Shown: piece by piece, positions 29,552 through 39,777 of the stretch | How positions within the stretch are numbered: position 1 is the first letter of the stretch | Layout of the letters: every line of letters begins with the position of its first letter | Assembly: GCF_004793635.1 (NCBI RefSeq) | Contig: NZ_SRXV01000003.1 | Span: 372,001-436,000 of the forward strand | From: Marinicauda pacifica | Lineage (GTDB): Bacteria; Pseudomonadota; Alphaproteobacteria; Caulobacterales; Maricaulaceae | Direction: 5' to 3' | Length of the DNA stretch: 64,000 bases | Made by a program: the position numbers and the translations under genes | The notes under the pieces: model-generated | Told to the model about the DNA's origin: nothing | The model's database searches: none | Seen by the model: only the letters and a program-made list of their open reading frames with translations

Positions 29552-30126
29552 ACCACGCCGTTGGCACGCAGCGCAGAGCGGTAGAATTTGAGGATGTCGT
29601 TGTGCAGGCCGGTGATTTCCGACGTATGACGACCGGCGCGGTCGGCGCCCTCGAACTTGCGGTCCTCGGCGATACGCGCAAACAGGTGATCGCAAGGGGC
29701 GATGCGAACTGAAGCCGCCACGAGAATCGTCTCGGTAATCTTGATGTTGCGTCCCTCGATCAGGATGTCGAGGGCCTCCTCGCTGAAGGCGCGCGAGTTT
29801 ACAAGCCGGTAAAGCGTACTGAAGGTCGGCAGGGGCAAGCGCCAGAACACGGTCTCCAGGCTCAGATCACCCTGCGGCGCCTCTGCCCCGGCTGGACGCA
29901 TCTCCTCGATTTCAGCCTGGCACAGCATCGCATGCTTGATGAGATTGAGCTGGCTGGAATGCCCGTTGATCAGACTGTTGAGCGTTTGGGCAAAGTAGAG
30001 ATGCTGACGCTTGAATTCGACCCAGCGGCCGATCTTCTGACGGAAGACGACTTCCTCGGGGAGGCCCTGAGGGGTGCTGTTGCCCTGACGGACCTCCCGG
30101 ATCCATTTTGAAATCGCTTTTTGCAT
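29548..30126 (-). CDS. hypothetical protein of 192 residues
   Basis: I recognise no family. The product starts MQKAISKWIREVRQGNS and is mainly helical, with a basic N-terminal half (FRQKIGRWVEFKRQHLYFAQ) and two cysteines (residues near 68 and 144). There is no signal peptide or transmembrane segment, so it is probably cytoplasmic. ATG 30126-30124. It is convergent with the RsmB-type gene, their stop codons overlapping in one CTAG, and divergent from rpe. Confidence 0.72.
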   Translation of the reverse strand: MQKAISKWIREVRQGNSTPQGLPEEVVFRQKIGRWVEFKRQHLYFAQTLNSLINGHSSQLNLIKHAMLCQAEIEEMRPAGAEAPQGDLSLETVFWRLPLPTFSTLYRLVNSRAFSEEALDILIEGRNIKITETILVAASVRIAPCDHLFARIAEDRKFEGADRAGRHTSEITGLHNDILKFYRSALRANGVV

Positions 30127-30249
30127 TCGGGCTCACGGCGCACAGAGAGAGCCCTCACTCTAGACCTGAACCTGTTTAACAAACGTAAGAGCGCTGCATC
30201 GGCTGCGCACCGGCTTGCCCTGCCCGGGGGGCGCTGATATTCGACGTTC

Positions 30250-30912
30250 ATGAGCCACACCCCCCTGATTTCGCCCTCCATCCTGTCCGCCGACTTCGCC
30301 CGACTGGGCGAAGAGGTGAAAGCCATCGACGAGGCGGGAGCCGACTGGATTCACGTGGATGTGATGGACGGTCACTTTGTGCCGAACCTGACCATCGGGC
30401 CGGCGGTCGTGAAGGCGATCCGGGCCTGGTCGGACAAGCCCTTCGACGTGCATCTCATGATCGCACCCATCGATCCCTACATCGAGGCCTTCGTGGACGC
30501 GGGCGCAAACCAGATCACGGCGCATCCCGAGGCAGGGCCGCATTTTCACCGCACGGTCCAGACCATCAAGGCCGCCGGCGCAAAGGCGGGGGCTGCCCTG
30601 AACCCGTCGACCAGCCCGGACATCATCGATTATGTGCTGGACTCGCTCGACCTCGTTCTGGTCATGAGCGTCAATCCCGGCTTTGGCGGGCAAAGCTTCA
30701 TCGACGATCAGCTGCGCAAGATCGAGACCCTGAGAGCGCGCATCGACAAGCGGGGCCTTGCGACGTTGATCGAAGTCGATGGCGGGGTGAACCCAGAGAC
30801 GGCGAAACGCTGCGTGGCCGCGGGCGCGGATGCGCTGGTGGCCGGATCAGCGGTATTCAAGGACGGACCGGACCGCTACAAGTCGAATATCGACGCGCTG
30901 CGAGGCAAATAA
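30250..30912 (+). CDS. rpe: ribulose-phosphate 3-epimerase
   Basis: Rpe interconverts ribulose-5-phosphate and xylulose-5-phosphate in the pentose phosphate pathway. The 220-residue TIM barrel shows the metal and catalytic motifs [31 protein letters not shown] and EVDGGVN. Start ATG 30250. The heparinase-like gene begins 7 bases after its stop, so the two are probably co-transcribed. Confidence 0.97.
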   Translation: MSHTPLISPSILSADFARLGEEVKAIDEAGADWIHVDVMDGHFVPNLTIGPAVVKAIRAWSDKPFDVHLMIAPIDPYIEAFVDAGANQITAHPEAGPHFHRTVQTIKAAGAKAGAALNPSTSPDIIDYVLDSLDLVLVMSVNPGFGGQSFIDDQLRKIETLRARIDKRGLATLIEVDGGVNPETAKRCVAAGADALVAGSAVFKDGPDRYKSNIDALRGK

Positions 30913-30919
30913 CCCGGCT

Positions 30920-32665
30920 ATGGGCGAACAGATTACGACGGGCGAAATGGCAGGGGCCGTGGTCCGGCTCGTCCGGCGCGAAGCCTCCGATTTTGCCAAT
31001 GCGGTGCCACTTTACCGCATGGCCGTGCTGTCGGGTCAAAGTCCGGACCGGCTGCTCATCGAACCCAAGCGCCTGTCCTCCGGCAATAAGGCGGCCGGTG
31101 CCGCGATCCTGGCGGGGCGATTTACCCTGGCAGGCGACACGTTGCAGGTCGCGCCCGGCGACAGCATCTGGGCGCGTCCCGCGCCATCGCGCCGCTTCGC
31201 CGCCGGCCTGCACGGGTTCGACTGGCTGAAGGACCTGTCCAGCGTCGAAGATCCCGAAGCCGGACTGATGGCACGAACCCTGACGGACGACTGGCTTGAG
31301 CAGTTCGGTCAGTGGAACTGGTTTGCCTGGAGCCCGTCCGTGACCGCCCGGCGCCTGGACGCCTGGCTATGGGCAGGCAATTTGCTTTTCGAGAGCGACG
31401 AGCCCTCGCTGATTACTGCCCGGTTGAGTGCCGCCTCGCGCATGGCCAGGAGACTGCGCCGGGCCCTTCCCCTCATGGCGCGCGACCGCGAACGCCTGCA
31501 GGGCGCAATCACCTTGTGCCTTGCCGCGATTTGCCTTGAGCCCGGCGACAGCATCCTGCGCGAGGCCGACACGCTGCTGGCGGCAGCCTTGAAGACCCAG
31601 ATTCTGCCAGATGGCGGGCATGTCAGCCGCAATCCGGAAACGGCGAGCGAGATCTTCATCGCTCTCGCCCGTCTGGACCAGGCGGCCGACCGGCGAGGGG
31701 TGACGCTGGACGACGAGGTACGCCGAGCCCTCGACCGGATCGCTCCTTTCCTCTCATTCTGTCGTCTGGAAGGTGGTCTGGCCGCCTTTCACGGTGGCGG
31801 GGAAGGCGATCTGCGCGCGCTGGACGCGGCCAAGGCATTGGTCAAGCTGGACAAGCGCGGCTTCAATGTCGCGCCGCATTCGGGCTACCACAAGGCAAGC
31901 GCCGGCGGCATCGAGATCATTCTGGACGGGGCCAGCCCGCCGCGCGGAGTCAACGCCGCAGAAAGCCACGCCAGTGCGCTCGCCTTCGAGATGGCTAGCC
32001 CGGGCGGCAAGCTGGTGGTCAATTGCGGCTGGTCGAACGCGCAGCCAGGCTCGTGGCGCGAGCCTGTACGCGCCACAGCGGCCCATTCGGTGCTAACGCT
32101 GGAAGAAACTTCCTCTGCCCGCCTGCTTCAACCCGGCTGGAAACGCGCCCTGCTCGGGCCGCGCCTGGTTCACGGGCCCGACCCGGTCAAGGCGCGGCGC
32201 AATGAGGAAGACCTCGGTATCTGGCTGGAAGCGACCCATGACGGCTATCGCAAGCGCTTCGGCCTGTCCCTGCGCCGGCGGATATTCCTGGCTGCGGACG
32301 GGGGCGATCTGCGCGGCGAGGACGGGCTCTTCCGGCCGGTCGGGGACGGTCCTCCTGACAATCCGGAGGAACGATATACGTTCGCGATCCGCTTTCACCT
32401 GCATCCCGATGTGCGCGCCTCGCTCTCGCGCGATGCGCTGAGCGCCCTTCTCGTGCAGCCCAATGGGGAAGGCTGGCGCTTTCGCACCGATGGCGGCACG
32501 GTCCGTCTGGAGCGATCGGTCTACCTGGCTGCGGGCGCACCGCCGGAACGGACCACACAACTGGTGGTATCCGGTGACGCAGAGCCCTATGGTGGCGGAG
32601 ACAGGCCTCCGAACCGAGTGCGTTGGGCGTTCCAGCGCCTTGGCCGGATGGGAAGTGCAGGTTGA
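30920..32665 (+). CDS. heparinase II/III family protein
   Basis: The 581-residue protein has the alpha/alpha toroid N-terminal half (GFDWLKDLSSVED...WNWFAWSPSVTARRLDAWLWAG) and a C-terminal beta-sandwich typical of heparinase II/III-like proteins (HSGYHKASAGGIEIILDGASPP, HASALAFEM, AHSVLTLEE). Known members are polysaccharide lyases that cut uronic-acid glycans. In alphaproteobacteria a member is often found near rsmB and purH, but its substrate is not established. There is no obvious signal peptide. ATG 30920 lies 7 bases after the rpe stop with no strong ribosome site. Its 3' end is 8 bases from the next start. Confidence 0.87.
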   Translation: MGEQITTGEMAGAVVRLVRREASDFANAVPLYRMAVLSGQSPDRLLIEPKRLSSGNKAAGAAILAGRFTLAGDTLQVAPGDSIWARPAPSRRFAAGLHGFDWLKDLSSVEDPEAGLMARTLTDDWLEQFGQWNWFAWSPSVTARRLDAWLWAGNLLFESDEPSLITARLSAASRMARRLRRALPLMARDRERLQGAITLCLAAICLEPGDSILREADTLLAAALKTQILPDGGHVSRNPETASEIFIALARLDQAADRRGVTLDDEVRRALDRIAPFLSFCRLEGGLAAFHGGGEGDLRALDAAKALVKLDKRGFNVAPHSGYHKASAGGIEIILDGASPPRGVNAAESHASALAFEMASPGGKLVVNCGWSNAQPGSWREPVRATAAHSVLTLEETSSARLLQPGWKRALLGPRLVHGPDPVKARRNEEDLGIWLEATHDGYRKRFGLSLRRRIFLAADGGDLRGEDGLFRPVGDGPPDNPEERYTFAIRFHLHPDVRASLSRDALSALLVQPNGEGWRFRTDGGTVRLERSVYLAAGAPPERTTQLVVSGDAEPYGGGDRPPNRVRWAFQRLGRMGSAG

Positions 32666-32673
32666 GGGGATTC

Positions 32674-34608
32674 ATGGGGAGACGGCGATCGGCATCCAAT
32701 GACCGCGCAAGGCTGACCGCCGGGCTCGCAACGCCCTGGCTGGTGCTGGTCTTCGATACGCTGGCCGGCGGCGCGGCCATGTATGCCAGTATTTCCCTGC
32801 GATACCTGCTCGAGCCGGGCCGCACGCCGCCCGGTCCGATAGAGTGGTATGCCAGCATTATCTTCGCAGGTGTGTGCGCGGCCGTGTTCTGGAGCCTGCG
32901 CGCGCACCGGGCGATCTGGCGCTATACCGCGGTCAACGACGTGGTTCGTGTCCTGCAGGGCGTCCTGCTAGCCCATCTTATCTTTCTGCCCATCTTCTTC
33001 CTCTCCACGCGCCTGGATGACTTCCCACGCTCCAGCCTGCTGATCTCCGTCCCGGTGATGGCCGCGGCCCAGATCCTGCCGCGCCTCTTCGTTGCCGCCT
33101 GGACATCGGGCGATCTGCGCTCCCTCGTCCGGTTCGAACGCCGGGACCAGCCGCCTGCGGTCCTGGTCGGCAATACTCAGCGTGTCGCCGAGGTGTTGCG
33201 CGAACAATACCGGCGCACCGGGGGACCGGTCTTCCGCTTTCGCGCCGTGATCGATACCGGCGGCGACACGGCCGGGCGCGCCCTTCAAGGCGTGCCGGTC
33301 CTGGGCGGAACCGATCAGCTGGAGCGCGCGGTCACGCTCGCCAAGGGCTCGGCTGCCAGCGTGCGTATCGTGATCGCGGATCCCGAAGCTGATCCGGCCC
33401 TGGTCAATCTGTGTGCCAAGGTGGCCGGCAAGACCGGCGCCAGCCTGACGCGTGCGCGCCGGGGAGAAGGCGCAGCGGCGTTCACTCAGGTGGAAGCCGC
33501 CGACCTGCTCTCGCGCCCGCCGCGCTCCCTCGCGCGAGCCGGCGCGCAGGCTCTCGTGGCAGGCAAGCGCGTGCTCGTTACCGGGGCAGGCGGAACGATT
33601 GGCGGAGAGTTGGTGCGCCACGTCATCAAGTCCGAGCCGGCTGAGCTGATCCTGGTCGACTGTGCCGAATCCCACCTTTACGAAATCGACATGGAGCTGC
33701 GCGCCGAGCCGCGCGATTTCCCCTGGCAGAGCCTGCTGGTCGATGTGCGCAACAAGGCGTCCATGCGCCATGTCTTCGAAACCACACGTCCGCAGATCGT
33801 GCTGCACGCCGCGGCGCTCAAGCATGTTCCTTTGAGCGAAAGCAATCCGTTTGAAGCCGCCCGCACCAACGTGATTGGCACCCAGACCCTGACCGAGGCG
33901 GCGATCAACGCGAAGGCCGAAGCCCTGGTCCTGATCTCGACCGACAAGGCCGTCGATCCGCTCTCGGTCATGGGAGCCAGCAAGCGGTGCGCCGAAATCT
34001 ATATCGCCTCGCGCGCGGCACAGAACCCGGAGACGCGCCTGTGCGCGGTCCGCTTCGGCAATGTTCTGGCGTCTAACGGCTCCGTCGTTCCGCTGTTCGA
34101 ACGCCAGATCGAACGCGGCGGCCCGGTCACGGTCACCCACGAAAAGATGACGCGCTATTTCATGACGGTGGAGGAGGCGGCCTCGCTGGTGCTCGATGCG
34201 GCGGCACAATGTGCCAACGGGCTCGCCCCGCAGGGCTCGCTCTTCGTGCTGGACATGGGCGATCCCGTGCCGATCGCGCGTCTGGCCCGCCAGCTGATAC
34301 GGCTGAGAGGCAAGGAGCCCGGCCGGGACATCGAGATAAAGTTCATCGGAATGCGTCCGGGCGAGAAAATGCACGAGGATCTCGCCCATGCCTTCGAGAC
34401 GCTCGAGCCCTCACCCACGGCCGGTGTCTTGCGCGCCAGCGGCCCGATTACCGACATGGCGATTCTGAACAAGAGCCTGGAGGCGTTGAGCGAGGCGGCC
34501 GATTCACGTGACCGCACGGTACTTCTGAAGGCGCTCGACGATATTGTCGCAATGGGGTTGCCGGAGGGCGTGATGTCGCTGGCCGGGCGGCTTTCGGCGC
34601 GCGGCTAG
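32674..34608 (+). CDS. CapD/WbpM/FlaA1-type nucleotide-sugar dehydratase, membrane-anchored
   Basis: The 644-residue protein has four transmembrane helices (about 21-45, 58-75, 93-112, 120-142), a first Rossmann-like domain and a second NAD(P)-binding domain with TGAGGTIG at 303-310. The catalytic area reads [19 protein letters not shown], with Met in place of the SDR tyrosine, as in WbpM/FlaA1 enzymes that act on UDP-GlcNAc-type sugars. Products feed capsule, O-antigen or glycoprotein sugars. ATG 32674 has a GAGGGG site; a longer frame upstream overlaps the heparinase gene. The neighbourhood suggests surface polysaccharide work. Confidence 0.93.
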   Translation: MGRRRSASNDRARLTAGLATPWLVLVFDTLAGGAAMYASISLRYLLEPGRTPPGPIEWYASIIFAGVCAAVFWSLRAHRAIWRYTAVNDVVRVLQGVLLAHLIFLPIFFLSTRLDDFPRSSLLISVPVMAAAQILPRLFVAAWTSGDLRSLVRFERRDQPPAVLVGNTQRVAEVLREQYRRTGGPVFRFRAVIDTGGDTAGRALQGVPVLGGTDQLERAVTLAKGSAASVRIVIADPEADPALVNLCAKVAGKTGASLTRARRGEGAAAFTQVEAADLLSRPPRSLARAGAQALVAGKRVLVTGAGGTIGGELVRHVIKSEPAELILVDCAESHLYEIDMELRAEPRDFPWQSLLVDVRNKASMRHVFETTRPQIVLHAAALKHVPLSESNPFEAARTNVIGTQTLTEAAINAKAEALVLISTDKAVDPLSVMGASKRCAEIYIASRAAQNPETRLCAVRFGNVLASNGSVVPLFERQIERGGPVTVTHEKMTRYFMTVEEAASLVLDAAAQCANGLAPQGSLFVLDMGDPVPIARLARQLIRLRGKEPGRDIEIKFIGMRPGEKMHEDLAHAFETLEPSPTAGVLRASGPITDMAILNKSLEALSEAADSRDRTVLLKALDDIVAMGLPEGVMSLAGRLSARG

Positions 34609-34663
34609 AAGTGGTATCAGGCGCGCTTCCCCAACAGTCCTTGAAGGCCCGGAGCCCCTCGTC

Positions 34664-36259
34664 ATGGCTGATACCGATCTCTACCCCGTCAAGCGCGCCC
34701 TGATTTCTGTCTCTGACAAGAGCGGACTGGTCGAACGCGCGCGGCGCCTGTCCAAAGCCGGGGTGGAACTTATTTCCACCGGAGGAACGCTCAAGGCGCT
34801 GACCGAAGCTGGTCTGAAGGCGCGCGACGCCTCTGAGATCACGCAATACCCGGAGATGATGGACGGCAGGGTAAAAACCCTGCATCCGCGAATTCACGGC
34901 GGGCTGCTGGCCCGGCGCGATCAGGAGGGCGACCTCGCCTCGATGGAGGAACACGGCATTCCCCAGATCGATCTGTTGATGGTCAATCTCTATCCGTTCG
35001 AGGAAGCCGTCGCCTCCGGCACCGACCTGGCCGGGTGCATCGCCAAGATCGATGTCGGCGGCCCAGCGATGATCCGGGCCGCGGCCAAGAACCAGGCCCA
35101 TGTCTGCGTCTGTGTGGACGGCGAAGATCTCGACAGCGTGCTTGCCGCCATGGACGCCAATGACGGGCAGACTCCTTTGAACTTGCGCCGCAAGCTGGCG
35201 GCCAAGGCGTTTGCGCGTACCGCAGCCTACGACGCAGCGATCGCCCAGCGTCTCGCCGAAGAGGTGGAGGAGCCCAGTCAAGCCTGCTTCACCCAGGGCG
35301 GCCCTCTGCTGAAAAGCCTGCGCTACGGGGAAAATCCCCACCAGAAAGCGGCCCTCTACGCCACGCCGGAAAAGCGCCCCGGCGTTGCATCCGCCCGCCA
35401 GGCCCAGGGCAAGGAACTGTCCTATAACAATCTCGCCGATGCCGACGCGGCCTTCGAGCTGGTCAGCGAGTTCAATCCCGAAGAGCGCGCCGCGGCGGTT
35501 ATCGTCAAGCATGCCAATCCATGTGGCGTCGCGACCGCCGAGACGCTGGCCGACGCATATGAGAAGGCGTTCTCAGCCGACCCCGTCAGCGCGTTCGGCG
35601 GCATCATCGCGCTCAACCGCCGGATCGATGCCGAGACCGCCGACCGGATCGCGAAGATCTTCTGTGAAGTCGTCATTGCCCCGGCTGCCGAGGACGCCGC
35701 CCTCGATATCCTGTCGGGCAAGAAGAATGTCCGCGTCATGCTGACCGGAAAGCTGGCCGACCCAACCCAGCCGGGCTGGATGGTCAAGTCGGTGGCCGGC
35801 GGGCTCCTCGTTCAGGAGCGCGACCGCGGCCGCATCGCGCAGAGCGCGCTCAAGACGGTAACCGAACGGGCTCCGAGCGAGGACGAGCTCGCCGATCTGA
35901 TGTTTGCCTGGACGGTGGTCAAGCACGTGAAATCGAATGCAATCGTCTATGCCAAGGATCTCACGACCGCCGGGATCGGCATGGGCCAGACCAGCCGACT
36001 GGAAGCCGCGCGGCTGGCTTTGCGCAAGGCCGAGGAATCGGCACGCGAGAATGACTGGGTGGCCCCGATGACCGAAGGCTCTGTCTGCGCGTCGGATGCG
36101 TTCTTCCCGTTCGCAGACGGGGTGAAGACCGCCATCGAAGCCGGTGCCACGGCAATCATCCAGCCGGGCGGATCGATCCGGGACGAGGAAGTCATCGCAG
36201 CGGCGAACGAGGCCGGGCTGGCGATGGTCTTCACCGGCATGCGCCACTTCCGCCATTAG
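34664..36259 (+). CDS. purH: bifunctional AICAR transformylase/IMP cyclohydrolase
   Basis: PurH performs the last two steps of IMP synthesis. The 531-residue product has normal length. The N-terminal IMP cyclohydrolase domain opens [15 protein letters not shown]. The AICAR transformylase domain has [14 protein letters not shown], the [10 protein letters not shown] segment with the catalytic Lys-His, and the C-terminal [14 protein letters not shown]. Start ATG 34664. Confidence 0.98.
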   Translation: MADTDLYPVKRALISVSDKSGLVERARRLSKAGVELISTGGTLKALTEAGLKARDASEITQYPEMMDGRVKTLHPRIHGGLLARRDQEGDLASMEEHGIPQIDLLMVNLYPFEEAVASGTDLAGCIAKIDVGGPAMIRAAAKNQAHVCVCVDGEDLDSVLAAMDANDGQTPLNLRRKLAAKAFARTAAYDAAIAQRLAEEVEEPSQACFTQGGPLLKSLRYGENPHQKAALYATPEKRPGVASARQAQGKELSYNNLADADAAFELVSEFNPEERAAAVIVKHANPCGVATAETLADAYEKAFSADPVSAFGGIIALNRRIDAETADRIAKIFCEVVIAPAAEDAALDILSGKKNVRVMLTGKLADPTQPGWMVKSVAGGLLVQERDRGRIAQSALKTVTERAPSEDELADLMFAWTVVKHVKSNAIVYAKDLTTAGIGMGQTSRLEAARLALRKAEESARENDWVAPMTEGSVCASDAFFPFADGVKTAIEAGATAIIQPGGSIRDEEVIAAANEAGLAMVFTGMRHFRH

Positions 36260-36270
36260 GTCGAGGGAGG

Positions 36271-37125
36271 ATGCAGGGGCGCTTGCAGAGTACGCGGTTA
36301 GTCCTTGCCTGCCTCGCCGGTCTGCTGGCCAGCGCCCTGATGCGCGCACCCGAAAGCGGGGCGGAGCGGGCCGGCTGGCTGGAACCTCATATCGAATTCT
36401 ATTGGCCCGAGGAGGGGGAGGAACCGGTTCCCGCGGTGATCCTGTTCTCCGGCTGCGGCGGAGTGCGCCAACAGCAAAGCGAGTACGCGGATGCGGCCAA
36501 CCGGGCCGGCGTGGCCGCGCTGGTGGTCGATTCGCACGCCGCACGCGGAATCGGACGCCTGGCCGGGCGCCTGCTGGTTTGCACCGGATTGCGCATGCGC
36601 GGTCAGGCGCGGGCCGGCGATGTATTCTCCGCGCTCCAGATCGCCCGCAATGATCCGCGGATCGATGGCGAGCGGATCGCGCTCGCCGGCTGGAGCCATG
36701 GCGGCTGGACCCTGCTCGATGCGCTGAGCTACGCGCGGGACGCAGCGGCGCCGCCCGGACTGGAACGCCTGCCGGCAGTACCTCTGGAGGGGGTGCGCGG
36801 GGTGCTGCTGGTCTACCCGTATTGTGGCTGGATCATACGCGCAGACCGCGAGCCGATCGTGGCGGACATTCCGGTCACGGCCTGGCTGGTGGAGAAGGAC
36901 CGCATCGCGAACCCGAATGCGTGCGCACAGGTGTTCGAGCGTCAGGGCCAGCACGGCGCGGCGATCGACTGGACGCTGTATGAGGGCCTGACCCATGCGT
37001 TCGACGCGCCCGACCAGCCTTTCGACCCGCGCATGGAGTATGATGAGGACGCGACGCGGCAGGCCCATGCCCGCTTTGCGGCCTGGCTCAACGAATCCTT
37101 GGCGGGAGACGCCTCCCCGCGCTAG
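36271..37125 (+). CDS. exported dienelactone-hydrolase-type alpha/beta hydrolase
   Basis: The 284-residue protein starts with a hydrophobic signal-like stretch (MQGRLQSTRLVLACLAGLLASAL). The alpha/beta hydrolase fold shows the nucleophile elbow GWSHGG and the catalytic histidine in GLTHAFD, with an acidic residue expected in VEKDRIANP. It is closest to the dienelactone hydrolase family; the substrate is unknown. It begins 11 bases after purH and may be transcribed with it. Confidence 0.85.
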   Translation: MQGRLQSTRLVLACLAGLLASALMRAPESGAERAGWLEPHIEFYWPEEGEEPVPAVILFSGCGGVRQQQSEYADAANRAGVAALVVDSHAARGIGRLAGRLLVCTGLRMRGQARAGDVFSALQIARNDPRIDGERIALAGWSHGGWTLLDALSYARDAAAPPGLERLPAVPLEGVRGVLLVYPYCGWIIRADREPIVADIPVTAWLVEKDRIANPNACAQVFERQGQHGAAIDWTLYEGLTHAFDAPDQPFDPRMEYDEDATRQAHARFAAWLNESLAGDASPR

Positions 37126-37157
37126 CCTGCGGCGTGGTTCGTGAAGGAAAATCGTCC

Positions 37158-37760
37158 ATGCGCTTCCTACTACCACTACTACCACTCCTGCTGTCGGCCC
37201 TGACCCTGGGCAGCGTGACGGCATGCGGGCCGGGCGATCCGGCGCCCGAGCTGAACGGCCCGGTCCTGCTGATCGTGGCCCAGGCGCCCGAACCGGGCGA
37301 AGAGGCCCCGGACGCGGAGGGGCTGTATGTCACCTATTCGATTCCCACCCAGGACGCCCGCACCTTCACCCGGCAGGACCTGGCCAGCCTGCGCTGGCGC
37401 CAGATCGAGAGTGACTTTCCAGCCGGCAGCCGGGCGCGGGTGTTCGAGGGACCGCGCCTGTCCGCCGTCCTGGCCGAGGCTGGCGTGCGGCCGGATACAA
37501 GCGTGCGCCTGACCGGATTTGACGGGTACGAGGCCGAGATCGATGCGCGCATGATCGACCGGCACGAGCCTATTCTGGCGATGAGGGCGGACGGCCGCGC
37601 CCTGGCAACAGGCGGGCTCGGCCCGCTCATGCTCGTCTGGCCCCGGTCGAACCGCGGCGAGCTGGCCGATATGGAAGATGATTTGTGGGCATGGGGTGTT
37701 TTTGCCATCACCCCGGTCGCTCCGGATGCCGCCAGCGGAACTGCCGGCCCGGACAACTGA
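37158..37760 (+). CDS. lipoprotein with molybdopterin-oxidoreductase-like fold
   Basis: The start is ATG 37158 behind an AAGGAA site. The N-terminus MRFLLPLLPLLLSALTLGSVTAC is a lipoprotein signal with a VTAC lipobox. The mature 175 or so residues contain segments reminiscent of the oxidoreductase molybdopterin-binding fold (TFTRQDLASLRW, FEGPRLSAVLAEAGVRP, VRLTGFDGYEAEI, WAWGVFAITP). No cysteine that could bind Mo is present after the lipidated one, so the protein is probably not a redox enzyme. Such cofactor-less relatives are usually of unknown role. Confidence 0.75.
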   Translation: MRFLLPLLPLLLSALTLGSVTACGPGDPAPELNGPVLLIVAQAPEPGEEAPDAEGLYVTYSIPTQDARTFTRQDLASLRWRQIESDFPAGSRARVFEGPRLSAVLAEAGVRPDTSVRLTGFDGYEAEIDARMIDRHEPILAMRADGRALATGGLGPLMLVWPRSNRGELADMEDDLWAWGVFAITPVAPDAASGTAGPDN

Positions 37761-37942
37761 CAGATTCCGGTGCAGGCGAACGCTTTGAATCTGGCGCGAT
37801 CGCGCTAAGGTCCGCACCGGATGTGTTGCACGCGGGGGAGCGCGGCGCACGCAAGACGGGCCGGCCAGGCGTGACGCGGAGCGAGGCCAAGCCTCGCCCG
37901 ATCCGCGATCCCTGGCAGCCAGAAAGCGCTTGCCGTGCCGAA

Positions 37943-37982
37943 GACCCCCCGCCTAGTGTCTTGAAGGGTTCATAAGGGGGTC
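37943..37982 (+). promoter_or_regulatory. hairpin that can sequester the ribosome site of the AGCS gene
   Basis: GACCCCC (37943-37949) can pair perfectly with GGGGGTC (37976-37982). The right arm holds the AAGGGGG ribosome site directly before the GTG start of the symporter gene. A possible promoter (TTGAAT near 37785, TAAGGT near 37806) would give a leader of about 165 bases. This layout fits translational control by leader RNA, but no known riboswitch class could be confirmed. Confidence 0.45.
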
Positions 37983-37983
37983 C

Positions 37984-39687
37984 GTGAAACGGATGGAAAA
38001 ACTTCAATCGATTCTGGAAGCGGTCGATGGCTGGGTCTGGAGCCCGGTCCTCGTGGCGCTTCTTTTCGGTACGGGCCTGTACCTGACGATCGGCCTGAAA
38101 TTCATGCCGGTCTACCGCCTCCCGGCGGCGTTCATGATGATGTTCTCCAAGCCGAACAAGGAGGATGAGAGCGAAGGCGAGATCAGCCCGCTGGCCGCAT
38201 TGTTCACCGCGCTTTCAGCCACGATCGGCACCGGCAACATCGCCGGCGTCGCCACGGCAATCACCCTGGGCGGCCCTGGCGCCGTCTTCTGGATGTGGAT
38301 GACGGCGCTGGTCGGATCGGCGACGAAATACTCCGAGGCCGTCCTGGCGGTGAAATACCGCGAAGTCGACGACCGTGGCGAGCATGTCGGCGGCCCGATG
38401 TATTACATCAAGAACGGGCTCGGCAAGAAGTGGCTCTGGCTGGCCTGGCTCTTTGCCCTGTTCACGGCCATCGCGGCGTTCGGCACCGGCAACCTGGTCC
38501 AATCCAATTCGGTAGCCGCGCTGTTTGAGTCCAATATCGGCATTCCGGTCGTCGTCACCGGCGCCATCCTGGCGCTGCTGGTCTTCTTCGTCATCGTGGG
38601 CGGGGTGAAATCGATCGCCCGGGTCGCCTCTGTGCTGGTCCCCTTCATGGCGCTGGCCTACATCGTGGGCTCCATCGCCGTGCTGGCGACCAATTTCGGG
38701 GCCGTGCCTGCGGCCTTTGCCTCGATCTTCACCGAAGCCTTCTCCGGCACTGCCGCAGCCGGCGGCTTCATCGGCGCCGCCTTTGCCGCGGCGATCCGGG
38801 AAGGGGCCAATCGCGGCAGCTTCTCCAACGAGGCCGGTCTGGGTTCGGCCGCGATTGCCCACGCCAGCGCGCAGACCCGAAATCCCCACCGGCAGGGCTC
38901 GATTGCCATGCTGAGCCCCTTCATCGACACCATTGTCGTGTGCACGATGACCGCGCTGGTCATCCTCACCGCAACAGGCAATTTCCAGTACAATCCGGCC
39001 CGGGCCGCATTGGGCCAGTGCGAAGCGCAGGGCCTGCTTCAGGCGCCCGAGGGCGGAACGATCACGGGGCTTTATCTCGCCGCTCCGCAATCGGACCTGT
39101 CGGGCCGCGAAGCGACGATCGCAGACGGTGGCGCCCAGGTCGCCGCCGCATTGCGGGCCTGCGAAGCGGCAGGTGTGGATCTCGATCCTCTGGCTATCGC
39201 GGCCGCGACCGACGCGACCGTTCTCGGCGACACCGACCGGGTCTGGCAATCGGGCATCGCCTCGGCCGCCGACGTGACGGCACAGTCGTTCGGAGCTGCG
39301 CTTCCGGGCGGGGAATGGATCGTCACCATCGGTCTGATGGTCTTCGCCTTCACCACCATTCTCGGCTGGGCGCTCTACGGCGAGCGCGCGCTGGAATTCA
39401 TGGTCGGAACGAAGTTCATCTTCCCCTACCGCATCATGTGGTGCGTGGTCGTGTTCATCGGGGCGGTCTGGACCAACGACCTCGCCTGGACGGTGGCCTC
39501 CATCGGTAACGGAATGATGGCCGCGCCCAACCTGATTGCGCTCCTCGCGCTGTCCGGCACCATCTTCGCGATCGCCAAGCAGCACGGAGCCCGCCCCGGC
39601 GACAAGGGCGATCACAAGCTGGGAGAGAGCGAAACGCCCATTCCGGCGCCGAGCGCCAGCGACGACACGCCCGACCCGAAGTCCTGA
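37984..39687 (+). CDS. alanine/glycine:cation symporter (AGCS family)
   Basis: The 567-residue protein has about eleven transmembrane segments and the AGCS signatures TALSATIGTGNIAGVATAI and EGANRGSFSNEAGLGSA. Family members import alanine or glycine with Na+ or H+. An extra loop of about 80 residues with two cysteines (near AALGQCEAQG and ALRACEAAG) lies between late helices, probably periplasmic, and is larger than in short family members. GTG 37984 sits close behind AAGGGGG; ATG 37993 is an alternative start. Confidence 0.93.
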   Translation: MKRMEKLQSILEAVDGWVWSPVLVALLFGTGLYLTIGLKFMPVYRLPAAFMMMFSKPNKEDESEGEISPLAALFTALSATIGTGNIAGVATAITLGGPGAVFWMWMTALVGSATKYSEAVLAVKYREVDDRGEHVGGPMYYIKNGLGKKWLWLAWLFALFTAIAAFGTGNLVQSNSVAALFESNIGIPVVVTGAILALLVFFVIVGGVKSIARVASVLVPFMALAYIVGSIAVLATNFGAVPAAFASIFTEAFSGTAAAGGFIGAAFAAAIREGANRGSFSNEAGLGSAAIAHASAQTRNPHRQGSIAMLSPFIDTIVVCTMTALVILTATGNFQYNPARAALGQCEAQGLLQAPEGGTITGLYLAAPQSDLSGREATIADGGAQVAAALRACEAAGVDLDPLAIAAATDATVLGDTDRVWQSGIASAADVTAQSFGAALPGGEWIVTIGLMVFAFTTILGWALYGERALEFMVGTKFIFPYRIMWCVVVFIGAVWTNDLAWTVASIGNGMMAAPNLIALLALSGTIFAIAKQHGARPGDKGDHKLGESETPIPAPSASDDTPDPKS

Positions 39688-39710
39688 TCGCTTCGGCCTG
39701 GACCTGTCTG

Positions 39711-39745
39711 AAAAGCCCCGGCGCAACCGCCGGGGCTTTTTCTTG
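39711..39745 (+). terminator. Rho-independent terminator of the AGCS gene
   Basis: A 13-bp perfect stem (39711-39723 with 39728-39740) closes the tetraloop CAAC and is followed by further T residues. It begins 24 bases after the symporter stop. Confidence 0.88.
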
Positions 39746-39777
39746 CGACGATCGGTGTGTGGTACACAGGAGGCGCG

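Noticed and set aside
37801..37983. Glycine riboswitch before the AGCS symporter
   Set aside because: The leader lacks the conserved paired GGAGAG/CUCUCAGG core of the aptamer; only a ribosome-site hairpin can be supported.
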